Source of the DNA: Candidatus Saccharimonadota bacterium
Lineage (GTDB): Bacteria; Patescibacteriota; Saccharimonadia; Saccharimonadales; Saccharimonadaceae
Direction of reading: 5' to 3'
NCBI GenBank assembly: GCA_017531585.1
Contig: JAFXKT010000001.1
Coordinates: 1-64,000, forward strand
Length of the DNA: 64,000 nucleotides
In this document: positions 49,579 to 57,729 of the stretch, one piece after another
Position numbering within the stretch: the first letter of the stretch is position 1
Layout: the number at the start of each line of letters is the position of its first letter
The notes under the pieces: model-generated
Seen by the model: the letters and a program-made list of their open reading frames with translations, nothing else
Database searches by the model: none
What the model was told of the DNA's origin: nothing
Position numbers and translations under genes: made by a program

Positions 49579-51303
49579 ATGTCATCCAAAACATTCCAGA
49601 TTAGAGATTACAAGTTTAATCAGCAGGCGGTTAATCGTCTAGCTCTTGAGGACCATCTGGAAGAAAATTGGCCGGTCGTTTACCAAATTTACAATAATCG
49701 CGAGATTTATATTGGCGAGACGACTAATCTTAAAAATCGCATGAACCAGCACCTCGCAAACGAGGAGAAGTCAAGCCTTCGCCAAGGTGCCATGAAGGTA
49801 GTTTTTGACGAAACTTTCAACAAGAGCGCCGCGCTAGACCTCGAGTCTTATCTAATCCAGTATTTCAGCGGTGACGGCAAGTTTAAGGTTCTCAACCGCA
49901 ACGACGGCATGTGCGATCGCGATTACTACGATAGAGCCAACTATCGCAAGACCTTCGAAGAGATCTGGAACCGACTTCGCGAATTAAAAATCGCCGACAA
50001 GACCATCGCCGAAATTAACAATTCAGAGTTATTCAAGTTTTCACCATACAAAAACCTCAATTTCGAGCAGCTCAACGTCGTGACAGAAATTGTTCAGAAT
50101 ATCGACGAGGCGATTTGCGACAGCAAGAAGAGTCTTTCTATTATCGACGGCGACGCCGGCACTGGTAAGACTATCATCATTATGTATCTTGCGAAACTGC
50201 TCGCTGATTTGCAGAATTTCGACAATCAGAATGACGATATTGATGATGAGTCGAATTTTAATATCTTTTTCGAGCTCGAGAATATCAACCAAAACTTCAA
50301 GAACAAAAGTATTGCGTTGGTTGTCCCGCAGCCATCGCTTTGTGGGCGTATTCGCAAAATTTTCAACAAAATCGATTTAGGTAGCGCAAGCATCCGAATT
50401 TTCTCCCCTGTTCAGTTTGGCAAATGTGACGATAATTTTGATATTACCCTAGTCGACGAGGCACATCTCTTGAAAGTGGGCGTTACGGGCACACTCGGCA
50501 AGATCGTGCATGAAATCGATGACAAGATTTTTGGCGATAGCGAAATTCATTCCGAGCTAGATTGGATTATGGCGAAATCTAAGAACGTCGTGCTGGTTTT
50601 TAGCGACCAGCAGCGCATTCGCCCAGCAAACATTAACGCCAAAGACATCGCAAAATACGCCAACGAGTTTACGAAGCGCAAGTATTACCTCAAGACTCAG
50701 ATGCGCTCGCGCGGTGGCAAGAAATATATTGACTACATACACGATATTTTGTCGAACAGCTTTAGACCGCCAGCCAAGGAGACATTCGACGGGTTCGAGG
50801 CGAAGATTTTTGATAATATTAGAGAGTTTGCATCGGCAATCGAAAGGCGCGAAACTGAGTTTGGTCTGTCGCGCATGGTGGCAGGCTTTGCCTGGAAGTG
50901 GAACTCCAAAAAGAATAAAGGCGCCTACGATATCGAGATTGATGGCGTAAAATTCCGCTGGAATAGTACCCAAAACAACTGGATTGGTTCGAAAAATTCC
51001 GCTCAGGAAGTTGGCAGTATTTATACCGTTCAGGGCGACGATCTGAATTATGTCGGAATTATTATTGGTGAAGATTTGATTTATCGTGACGGCAAGCTGA
51101 TTTTTAACCGCAAAGCTTGCGCAGACTCTGGCGCCATGAAGCGCAGTCAAAGACAGGTCGCCGAAGGTTATACGATTTCCGAGGACGACATGCTTGAACA
51201 GGTTTTAAGAACTTACCGGATCTTGATGAACCGCGCAGTTAAGGGTGTATATATTTACGCCTGCGATGACGAGCTAAGAGAATATTTGAAAAAGTATTTC
51301 TAG
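49579..51303 (+). CDS. GIY-YIG nuclease fused to DUF2075-type SF1 helicase
   Basis: 574 residues. N-terminal GIY-YIG domain (about 30-110): VVYQIYNNREIYIGETTNLKNRMNQHL, with the Tyr pair, Arg and a later Glu (DLESYLIQYF). From ~165 the helicase part: Walker A IIDGDAGTGKTIIIMYL, Walker B TLVDEAHLLK, LKTQMRSRGGKKYIDYI, the SF1 motif V-like GSIYTVQGDDLNYVGIIIG and RILMNRAVKGVYIYA. Nuclease-helicase fusions of this kind are typical of anti-phage or genome-maintenance modules in variable regions. The location between direct repeats supports a mobile defence role, but this is inference. TATAAT lies 10 bases before the ATG. Confidence 0.85.
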   Translation: MSSKTFQIRDYKFNQQAVNRLALEDHLEENWPVVYQIYNNREIYIGETTNLKNRMNQHLANEEKSSLRQGAMKVVFDETFNKSAALDLESYLIQYFSGDGKFKVLNRNDGMCDRDYYDRANYRKTFEEIWNRLRELKIADKTIAEINNSELFKFSPYKNLNFEQLNVVTEIVQNIDEAICDSKKSLSIIDGDAGTGKTIIIMYLAKLLADLQNFDNQNDDIDDESNFNIFFELENINQNFKNKSIALVVPQPSLCGRIRKIFNKIDLGSASIRIFSPVQFGKCDDNFDITLVDEAHLLKVGVTGTLGKIVHEIDDKIFGDSEIHSELDWIMAKSKNVVLVFSDQQRIRPANINAKDIAKYANEFTKRKYYLKTQMRSRGGKKYIDYIHDILSNSFRPPAKETFDGFEAKIFDNIREFASAIERRETEFGLSRMVAGFAWKWNSKKNKGAYDIEIDGVKFRWNSTQNNWIGSKNSAQEVGSIYTVQGDDLNYVGIIIGEDLIYRDGKLIFNRKACADSGAMKRSQRQVAEGYTISEDDMLEQVLRTYRILMNRAVKGVYIYACDDELREYLKKYF

Positions 51304-51309
51304 AGCAAT

Positions 51310-51355
51310 AAAAAGACCTCGCGGTCTCAAATTTTAATGGTGAGCCGGATGGGAC
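51310..51355. repeat. Duplicated 3' end of tRNA-Lys with its terminator (attachment-site remnant)
   Basis: About 44 bases nearly identical to 57466-57511, in the same orientation. They include the tRNA terminator hairpin (AGACC/GGTCT), TCAAATTTTAATGG and the 3' acceptor strand with CCA (on the minus strand). It marks the left boundary of an island whose right boundary is the intact tRNA-Lys gene. Confidence 0.8.
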
Positions 51356-51479
51356 ATAAACAATGCGCCGTCGTTTCCTGCGGAAACCGGGCATTGGATG
51401 CATCCAGCGTGGCTTCTCGACACGTCCGACTCACAGAAATAAAACAATAAGACCCCTTGGGTTTTCTTTTTCATTTCTG

Positions 51480-51650
51480 GTGAGGGGCGACCAGACGTTA
51501 TTGCTCGGCTTTGCATGGTGGTGGACTGGTGTATTAACCACCCCGAATACACTGCGAAGATCAAGGTTATACCCAAGAAAGATTATCCGGTGCTGATGCC
51601 GTGCGAATTCTGAGGTATACATATACAGGCAAAGAGATTCGAACTTTTGG
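51480..51650. repeat. Right direct-repeat copies of the ~2.9-kb segment
   Basis: GTGAGGGGCGACCAGA at 51480-51496 and ATACAGGCAAAGAGATTCGA onward at 51618-51650 match the fused copy at 48736-48783. The intervening ~125 bases are missing in the left copy. Confidence 0.6.
51515..51613 (+). pseudogene. Small ORF, probably C-terminal fragment of a lost protein
   Basis: 32 codons from ATG 51515 with a protein-like composition (DWCINHPEY, KVIPKKDYPVLMPCEF). The frame is open upstream to ~51480 without a ribosome-binding site. It sits inside the duplicated boundary DNA; most likely a gene remnant. Confidence 0.4.
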
Positions 51651-51742
51651 AAAATCTATACGCTCAGAAAAACATACAAAAACATAAAGTTTTATGTATT
51701 CATACTATTGACTAAATTTACATTATAATATATATTAATATT

Positions 51743-52954
51743 ATGGAAAAAGATTTTACTAACCCATTTAGACCTGGTGCTGGGCATAAGCCACCTTACT
51801 TAGCCGGAAGAGTTGAAGAAAAAGAAGAGTTTAAAAACCTTCTTAAGCAGGAAGTAGTATTAAATAATCTTATTTTAACAGGATTACGCGGCGTAGGAAA
51901 AACCGTCTTGTTGGATAGTTTCAAATCGATAGCCCAGGAATCTGGCTGGATGTGGGCAGGTACCGATTGTTCTGAATCTGCAAGCATCAACGAAGATACG
52001 ATAGCGTTACGGCTATTGACCGATATTGCGCTTATTACTTCAAACATTGTCATTCATACTGAAAAAATAAAAGAAATTGGGTTCACAAAAGATATCCGTG
52101 AAGAAAAAACATATCTGAGTTTTTCCTTCCTACGACAATATTATAATGCCGTACCAGGACTTCCGATTGATAAACTTAAAGCGGTATCAATGTTCGTATG
52201 GGATAGTATTAAAAGTATAGATGGGGTTGAAGGTATTGTGTTTGCTTACGATGAAGCGCAGACCTTAAGTGATCATGCAGATGATCGACAGTACCCACTG
52301 TCCATCCTGCTTGATCTGTTTCAATATCTTCAAAGAAACGGCGTTAAATTTGTATTAGTTTTGACTGGATTGCCGACCTTATTGACTAAGCTCGTTGAAA
52401 CTAGGACCTACTCGGAAAGATTATTCCATGTATTAACATTGAGGCAGTTAAACGATCAAGAAAGTCGAGACGCAATTTTAAAGCCAATTGCAGACGCAAG
52501 ATGTAAAACTAAATTCAATGACGAATCCGTAAAAATAATTATACAGCAGTCTGGTGGATACCCGTATTTTATTCAGTTCATATGTCGCGAAGTGTATGAT
52601 GTTTTTGAGCAAAAAGCCGCCAAAAAACAGAAACTCTCAGTACCGATTGACGCAATTATACAAAAACTAGATAATGATTTCTTTGCCGGACGATGGTCAA
52701 GGGCAACCGAACGAGAACAGCAAGTCCTAATTATGCTAGCTGAGGCGAATAAAACAACTTTTACCATCCAAGACACGCTTGAGCTGTCTAATAAATCAAG
52801 GTTTAAAAAATTTAGCCGCTCCCAAATAGGCCAACTTTTTAATAGCCTGATAGAAAGAGGTTTAGTATACAAAGACAAACGTGGCTCTTATTCGTTCGCA
52901 GTTCCACTATTGAACCAATATATAGTTAGAACGCAAAATACCCAGCCTTATTAG
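51743..52954 (+). CDS. AAA/ORC-type ATPase in the tRNA-Lys island
   Basis: 403 residues. Walker A GLRGVGKTVLLDSF (about 49-60), Walker B IVFAYDEAQTL, a sensor-like VLTGLPTLL and a C-terminal winged-helix region (ATEREQQVLIMLAEANKTTFTIQDTL ... GQLFNSLIERGLVYKDKRGSYSFAVPLLNQY). The layout resembles ORC/Cdc6-like or STAND-type ATPases common in mobile islands. Role unknown; defence, element maintenance or DNA transport are all possible. AT-rich repeats flank the gene. Confidence 0.85.
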   Translation: MEKDFTNPFRPGAGHKPPYLAGRVEEKEEFKNLLKQEVVLNNLILTGLRGVGKTVLLDSFKSIAQESGWMWAGTDCSESASINEDTIALRLLTDIALITSNIVIHTEKIKEIGFTKDIREEKTYLSFSFLRQYYNAVPGLPIDKLKAVSMFVWDSIKSIDGVEGIVFAYDEAQTLSDHADDRQYPLSILLDLFQYLQRNGVKFVLVLTGLPTLLTKLVETRTYSERLFHVLTLRQLNDQESRDAILKPIADARCKTKFNDESVKIIIQQSGGYPYFIQFICREVYDVFEQKAAKKQKLSVPIDAIIQKLDNDFFAGRWSRATEREQQVLIMLAEANKTTFTIQDTLELSNKSRFKKFSRSQIGQLFNSLIERGLVYKDKRGSYSFAVPLLNQYIVRTQNTQPY

Positions 52955-52962
52955 TTCGGCAC

Positions 52963-53099
52963 CAAAAACATATAAAAACATAAAGTAATATGTCTTTATA
53001 TGTTTTTCAAGAAAAATATTCGATTTAAAAAATATCGAATTGCTTTGACGTCTATCAAAAACATATAAAAACATAAAGTAATATGTCTTTATATGTTTT
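52963..53099. repeat. Two identical 44-bp AT-rich direct repeats with internal dyads
   Basis: Copies at 52963-53006 and 53056-53099 (93 bases apart), each able to fold (AAACATATAAA with TTTATATGTTT). A variant lies before the ATPase gene at 51667-51704. Between the copies there is a further dyad ATTCGAT/ATCGAAT (53019-53041). They may be terminators or protein-binding sites of the island. Confidence 0.75.
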
Positions 53100-53160
53100 A
53101 GGGCAACTATAAAGCATACCGTCACGAGACGCACTCCCCCCCTAAAGAAACAAGGTTATC

Positions 53161-53625
53161 GTGGCAAAGCGACACCCATTCAAGAAAGTAAAACCCGGCG
53201 AGCCAATACCAGTAACCGCTCGGCAACTTGAAAGTTTCATGCTCGAACATAACGGCAGGTTCAATTCACGCGACTACGACAAGTTCGAGCGCATGGAGCT
53301 AATGGAATCGCCCGTTCGCGACGCGATACATGAGTTAAAGACTTATTCCCTAGAAACACTAGCACAGCGCTTCGATGTATACCTTTTTGGGCGCGGTAAG
53401 CGCGTTTTTGCACGGTTAGACGCCGAAGGCGACAATTGGTACTACTTCTCCCTCGCATATATTCCACGCGCGTTAAATAACCGCGACGTGAATGACGCGA
53501 TAGTTCAGATGTTCTTCATTGGTAGGTGGCGAGTCCACAAGCTTTCGCTTTGGACCGAGCCGGAAGATATCAACCATTACGGCAACGATTCTAACAAAAC
53601 ATTCTATCATTTAGTCAATAGATAG
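53161..53625 (+). CDS. Hypothetical protein of the island, 154 aa
   Basis: GTG start at 53161. Basic N-terminus (AKRHPFKKVKPGEPIPVTARQLESFML), then a mixed fold with FDVYLFGRGKRVFARLDAEGDNWYYFSLAYIPRA. No family was recognised and no membrane segment is present. It stands alone between the AT-rich repeats and the DpnD-like gene. Confidence 0.65.
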   Translation: MAKRHPFKKVKPGEPIPVTARQLESFMLEHNGRFNSRDYDKFERMELMESPVRDAIHELKTYSLETLAQRFDVYLFGRGKRVFARLDAEGDNWYYFSLAYIPRALNNRDVNDAIVQMFFIGRWRVHKLSLWTEPEDINHYGNDSNKTFYHLVNR

Positions 53626-53731
53626 CGTCCACTTGGACACAATCGGGTTTTGAAAGTTATTGTGCAGAAAATAGGGGTGGGATTTTTTCTTGACACGAAA
53701 CGGTAAAATATTGTGGACTTTTAGTCAAAAT

Positions 53732-53763
53732 GATCATAAGATCCGATCATGAAATATACGATC
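53732..53763. other. Cluster of four GATC sites at the DpnD-like gene start
   Basis: GATC occurs at 53732, 53740, 53745 and 53760, around the ATG of the 65-aa gene. Confidence 0.5.
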
Positions 53764-53946
53764 ACAATAGAAGAAACCGTCGCTAAAGACTTCGAAGTCG
53801 AAGCCGACAGCGCCGAAGAAGCCTGTGAAACAGCTGAGCAGAAATACAAGGATGATGAATTCGTTCTAGATCCTGGCGAATGCCAGTTTAGACAGATAGC
53901 CATAACGAAGCCGGGTGACGAACGTACTGAGTGGCGAGAGTTTTAA
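53749..53946 (+). CDS. DpnD/PcfM-like small protein
   Basis: 65 residues. KYTITIEETVAKDFEVEADSAEEACETAEQKYKDDEFVLDPGECQ follows the pattern of the DpnD-PcfM domain, small proteins encoded in restriction cassettes and conjugative plasmids. Function unknown; the association with restriction-modification genes fits this island. Confidence 0.75.
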   Translation: MKYTITIEETVAKDFEVEADSAEEACETAEQKYKDDEFVLDPGECQFRQIAITKPGDERTEWREF

Positions 53947-54029
53947 TTTAATATCTTGCGGAAAAGTTTTGTAGATAATACTCGTATCTGCACCTCTATT
54001 ATTTATGCTTTCTGTGGTATAATTAAAGA

Positions 54030-54175
54030 GTCTTAAGTTAAAAAAATTAGTCCGCAATACAACACGCTTGTTCTTGCAAGCTCGATGTGTCTAAACTAGG
54101 GCACCGAGCAAACAGTAGGACATATCGTTCTATTGCGGACAAACGACTTAAGACACCGTCTCGGTGTCCTATTTT
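54030..54175 (+). ncRNA. Unidentified structured RNA upstream of the restriction-modification genes
   Basis: -10 TATAAT (54018-54023) would start a transcript near 54030. Its ends pair: TCTTAAG (54031-54037) with CTTAAGA (54147-54153) and TCCGCAATA (54051-54059) with TATTGCGGA (54131-54139). Inside, GCTTG/CAAGC forms a hairpin. At the 3' end GACACCG/CGGTGTC (54152-54168) followed by CTATTTTA is a terminator. No coding frame fits. No known class was recognised. Confidence 0.6.
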
Positions 54176-54218
54176 ATGTCCGCAAAATAACTAAACGACA
54201 CCGAACAGAAAGTACAAG

Positions 54219-55997
54219 GTGTCTAAAGTTGAATACAAAATCCTAGATTTATTCTCGGGCTGCGGCGGCTTCGCTGTAGGTTTTGATATGCTGCCAGAGT
54301 TCGAGACTCTAATCGCAGTAGATATTATGGATGATGCGCTCAAAACATTTGCGCGTAATTTCCCAAAGGCGAAGATCATCAATGGCGATATCTGTGACGA
54401 GGCAGTTAAACGCGACATTATTCAAAGCGCAAAAGAGCTCAAGATTAATATGATTGTCGGCGGTCCGCCATGTCAGGGATTTAGTAACAAGGGTAAAAAA
54501 CTCGGTCTAAAAGACCCGAGAAATTTCCTATTCAGAGAATACTTAAAACTCGTAGACGAGATTAAACCGGATGTCTTCGTGATCGAAAACGTAAAAGCGC
54601 TCGTCGCAACCGAAAACGGGTGGTTTATTAATGAAATCCTAAATGAAATCAAAAAACTTGGCTATACAGTAAACTACAACATTGCGACAGCGAGCAATTA
54701 TGGCGTCCCGCAACAGCGTCAAAGAACGATCATTCTTGCATCAAAAGACGCTAAAATTGACTTCCCAATTCCTAAGTATGACGAAGAAAAGAAGACCACG
54801 GTTCGTGATGCTATTTCAGATTTAGCATATCTCGAATCCGGAGAGGGAGAAATAGAGAGTAATTATAAAAATACCGCCCAAAGCAAATACCAAGAATTAT
54901 TAAGAAATCCGTCAGGAAAACTCTATAATCATAACGCAACAAATCATTCAGAAGTTGCTTTGTCCAAATTAAAAATGATCCCGCCGGAGGGCGATAAGAA
55001 ATCACTTCCAAAAGAATTACTTGGAAACCAAAAATTCAATACGACATGGGGGCGCCTAAAATGGGATAGCCAGAGCCCAACGATAGATACCCGTTTCGAT
55101 ACCCCATCCAACGGCACTAATAGCCATCCTGAACTAGACCGCTCCATTACCCCACGGGAAGCGGCACGCATTCAAAGTTTTCCTGATTCATTCAAATTCT
55201 TAGGTTCAAAAACATACATCTGCAAGCAGATCGGTAACGCCGTTCCCCCACTACTAGCAAAAGCAATCGGTGAAGCAGTTCTGTTCGGTGAGAAAAAACA
55301 AGATTATCTCATTTATAATCGTGATGCATATAGATTCTTGCGCGATATGGCTTCATATGGTTTCGAAGTAGATCACATAATCACCGACCCACCATACAAT
55401 ATTTCGAAGGACAACAATTTTAGCACCATGAAGAGCGCCAAGCGTCAAGGCGTTGATTTTGGCGAGTGGGACAAAGAGTTTGACTTAACTGGCTGGATTC
55501 CTGATGCAGAAAAGATATTAAGACCAGGTGGCACGTTTATAATCTTTAACTCATATCGTAATCTAACGCCTATTATCGAAAAGATGGAGTCGTGCGGACT
55601 GGTTATAAAGGACGTCATTAAATGGATAAAGACCAATCCAATGCCGAGAAACATCGATAGGCGCTACGTACAGGACACGGAGTATGCCATATGGGCCGTA
55701 AAACCGAAAAAACCTTGGGTATTCAACAAGAAAGCCGATAAACCATATTTACGAGCCGAATACAGAACTTCTACGGTTAGTGGCAACGAACGCACAAGCC
55801 ATCCAACTCAAAAAAGCGAAAAGCTGATGAGCGAAATAATTGAAGTTCACAGCAATAAGGGTGATTTAATTCTAGATCCATTTATGGGCAGCGGAACAAC
55901 CGGCGTGTCTGCTCTATCTAAGGGGCGCCGATTCATAGGTTGCGAGTTAAGCGAAGAATACTTCGATATAGCAAAAGAAAGGATTTCTAATAAATGA
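54219..55997 (+). CDS. Fused DNA methyltransferase: m5C domain plus amino-methyltransferase domain
   Basis: 592 residues, GTG start at 54219 behind AAGG. Residues 1-~360 form a cytosine-5 methyltransferase: DLFSGCGGFAVGFDM (I), VGGPPCQGFSNKGKK (IV, catalytic Cys), FVIENV (VI), QQRQRTI (VIII) and QIGNAVPPLLAKAI (X). Residues ~365-592 form an N6-adenine/N4-cytosine methyltransferase with HIITDPPYNIS (IV) before LILDPFMGSGTTGVSA (I), the beta-type order. One polypeptide with both activities suits an asymmetric site where each strand needs a different modification. The next gene, overlapping by 4 bases, encodes the matching HNH restriction enzyme. Confidence 0.92.
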   Translation: MSKVEYKILDLFSGCGGFAVGFDMLPEFETLIAVDIMDDALKTFARNFPKAKIINGDICDEAVKRDIIQSAKELKINMIVGGPPCQGFSNKGKKLGLKDPRNFLFREYLKLVDEIKPDVFVIENVKALVATENGWFINEILNEIKKLGYTVNYNIATASNYGVPQQRQRTIILASKDAKIDFPIPKYDEEKKTTVRDAISDLAYLESGEGEIESNYKNTAQSKYQELLRNPSGKLYNHNATNHSEVALSKLKMIPPEGDKKSLPKELLGNQKFNTTWGRLKWDSQSPTIDTRFDTPSNGTNSHPELDRSITPREAARIQSFPDSFKFLGSKTYICKQIGNAVPPLLAKAIGEAVLFGEKKQDYLIYNRDAYRFLRDMASYGFEVDHIITDPPYNISKDNNFSTMKSAKRQGVDFGEWDKEFDLTGWIPDAEKILRPGGTFIIFNSYRNLTPIIEKMESCGLVIKDVIKWIKTNPMPRNIDRRYVQDTEYAIWAVKPKKPWVFNKKADKPYLRAEYRTSTVSGNERTSHPTQKSEKLMSEIIEVHSNKGDLILDPFMGSGTTGVSALSKGRRFIGCELSEEYFDIAKERISNK

Positions 55998-57148
55998 AAG
56001 ACGCCGATGATGTTCTAAAAATGCCTATCGATACTCTCCTGGCAGCATTCTTTAACGCAGAAGATAAAAACGGCAATTTTGCTATTGTCTCAAATTACAG
56101 AGAAACTACATATATGAGAATGATTCCTGGCTCTCATAGAAATACGGCAGAAAAACTGCGCAGAAAATACGATTTGCCATTTATGCAAGTTGGAAATACA
56201 AAAATAGAGGCCATAATATCGAACCGAAAAGGTTATTCGCTCGAAGAATTTCGCCATCTATTATACGAAAACATTCTCCAAAAATTTTTTATCACGAATG
56301 CCGGTACTGATATTGACCGAGAAATCGCACTAGCTCTTTTTATTTTTAGGGGAAGCGCTGATTTTATTTACGGGTTTTATTCGGTTGACTTAAAGACACC
56401 ATCGATTCAATTCTTGAATGATATGTATAAAATACTGCTATCCTCAAACGATTTAATTAACCGTCTTAATCTAAATTTTCGCGAATTTCAGCCACAATAT
56501 CTACAAGGAATACAACGCAATACACAAGTAAGAATAAACCTTAAATGGTTTTTTGATAACGTCATGGCATATTATTCAGACATTAACGACTACAAATATG
56601 GTGTTCTATTCCATAATCACACAAAGCTAGGCGATACTAGACGCTATAATGCATTTGTCGAAAGATTGACAATCTATCGAGAAGACATTATTGGCAGAAA
56701 GCTCAGTGATCGGGAAAAAGAAAGGATGCGAGAAGAACTCAACCTCGAGATTTCTAACAATGATGGCGAGCAGGTCGCTGGCAGGAATCAAAAGATTGTT
56801 TCGTTTGCGAGAGAGGCGTTTCCTGATGAATGCGTCGGATGTCGTAATCATTACAATATCGCGGACAGAAGTTTTATTATGCCACGAAATGGACGTTACT
56901 ATTTTGAAATAAACCACGTCATACCGTATGCTAATGACAATAAAAAAGTCGATGTGCTCGACAATTTAGTAAAACTGTGCCCTACGTGTCACCGCGCATT
57001 AACGCCAGGGCGTGCCGACGAAACACTCCAACGCGAAATAATCCATAATATGCTCGAGTCGCGGCCAGAAGTAAAGCAATTCGTTATAGCAATGGAGAGC
57101 GGTAGATTTGCAACGCCGGAAGATTATGTCTTTAGTGCTCTAAGATAA
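55994..57148 (+). CDS. HNH-type restriction endonuclease
   Basis: 384 residues. Up to ~270 there is no recognised domain (probably DNA recognition). Then the HNH nuclease: DECVGCRNHYN, YYFEINHVIPYAND, VDVLDNLVKLCPTCHRAL, with two Cys pairs for zinc and the catalytic His in EINHVIP. The start overlaps the methyltransferase stop, giving a compact type II restriction-modification pair. The recognition site is not readable from the sequence. Confidence 0.88.
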   Translation: MKDADDVLKMPIDTLLAAFFNAEDKNGNFAIVSNYRETTYMRMIPGSHRNTAEKLRRKYDLPFMQVGNTKIEAIISNRKGYSLEEFRHLLYENILQKFFITNAGTDIDREIALALFIFRGSADFIYGFYSVDLKTPSIQFLNDMYKILLSSNDLINRLNLNFREFQPQYLQGIQRNTQVRINLKWFFDNVMAYYSDINDYKYGVLFHNHTKLGDTRRYNAFVERLTIYREDIIGRKLSDREKERMREELNLEISNNDGEQVAGRNQKIVSFAREAFPDECVGCRNHYNIADRSFIMPRNGRYYFEINHVIPYANDNKKVDVLDNLVKLCPTCHRALTPGRADETLQREIIHNMLESRPEVKQFVIAMESGRFATPEDYVFSALR

Positions 57149-57221
57149 TTCTCAGTCGCCTCCCGAACTCCACACTCCGGACAAATCTCCGTCTTATTAT
57201 TCTCACGAGACACGAACCCAA

Positions 57222-57452
57222 CAAAAAAGAACCCTTAAATGACAAAACTGGGTAGGAACTAACTCTCGCCAGGGTCACTACATGACAGACTCCTAAGCTG
57301 TTCAAAACATAAGTTTAAGTCTGCTTTTCGCTCCGCAGCATTTCTGCGTTCTGCCTTTGGCTTATCGCCTCCCAGCAACAGCCCTTTCGGACTACGGATC
57401 GGCCTTAGCCGCTTAGGGGGACTTATTAGGCGACCAATTTTGTCATTTAAAG
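57222..57452 (-). ncRNA. Unidentified ~225-nt structured RNA next to tRNA-Lys
   Basis: The gap between the HNH gene and the tRNA holds no coding frame but a long closing stem: TTAAATGACAAAA (from 57234) with TTTTGTCATTTAA (up to 57450). On the minus strand possible boxes TTGAGA-N17-TATCTA precede it and TTCTTTTTTG follows. Inside are good hairpins: CGGC-TAAG-GCCG, AGTCC-GAAA-GGGCT, CGCAG-AAATG-CTGCG, and CCTAAG paired with CTTAGG. It is not tmRNA, SRP or RNase P by the motifs I can see. It could be a regulatory RNA or a folded recombination site of the island. Confidence 0.55.
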
Positions 57453-57469
57453 ATTCTTTAGATAAAATA

Positions 57470-57484
57470 AAGACCTCACGGTCT
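57470..57484 (-). terminator. Terminator of tRNA-Lys
   Basis: AGACC-TCAC-GGTCT with minus-strand tail TTTATTTTAT. Confidence 0.7.
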
Positions 57485-57494
57485 CAAATTTTAA

Positions 57495-57571
57495 TGGTGA
57501 GCCGGGTGGGACTTGAACCCACGACACTCTGCTTAAGAGGCAGATGCTCTAACCAGCTGAGCTACCGGCCC
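57495..57571 (-). tRNA. tRNA-Lys (anticodon CUU)
   Basis: 77 bases on the minus strand with CCA encoded. The acceptor GGGCCGG pairs with CCGGCTC (one G-U), the D arm is GCTC/GAGC, the anticodon arm is TCTGC-CTCTTAA-GCAGA with anticodon CTT, and the T arm is GTGGG-TTCAAGT-CCCAC. A -10 box TATAAT lies upstream at 57588-57593. Its 3' end is duplicated at 51310-51355, so it served as an integration target. Confidence 0.97.
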
Positions 57572-57692
57572 ATACTCATCAATTACTTCGCTATTATACC
57601 AAACTTTTTCATTCTTTGCAAGAGGTAGGCAGAAAATGCCTCGCAAAAGCCCCAAATCCCCACAAGAATCTCTAAAAACTAGTCCAAGAAAA

Positions 57693-57717
57693 GGCCGCAA
57701 GCTTCAAACTCGCGGCC
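57693..57717 (-). terminator. Terminator of the HExxH protease gene
   Basis: GGCCGC (57693-57698) pairs with GCGGCC (57712-57717); minus-strand tail TTTTCTTGG. Confidence 0.8.
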
Positions 57718-57729
57718 ATTCTAAGAGTT

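Noticed and set aside
52963-53099. CRISPR-like pair of direct repeats
   Set aside because: Only two full copies, AT-rich and self-complementary over their length, one 49-bp gap, and no cas genes.
57222-57452. Naming the structured element as 6S RNA
   Set aside because: It has the closing stem and size, but the interior folds into several separate hairpins rather than a rod with a central bubble.
51307-57571. Integrase or transposase gene expected for the islands
   Set aside because: None of the frames in 48700-57600 shows tyrosine or serine recombinase or DDE motifs; the islands are described from their repeats only.
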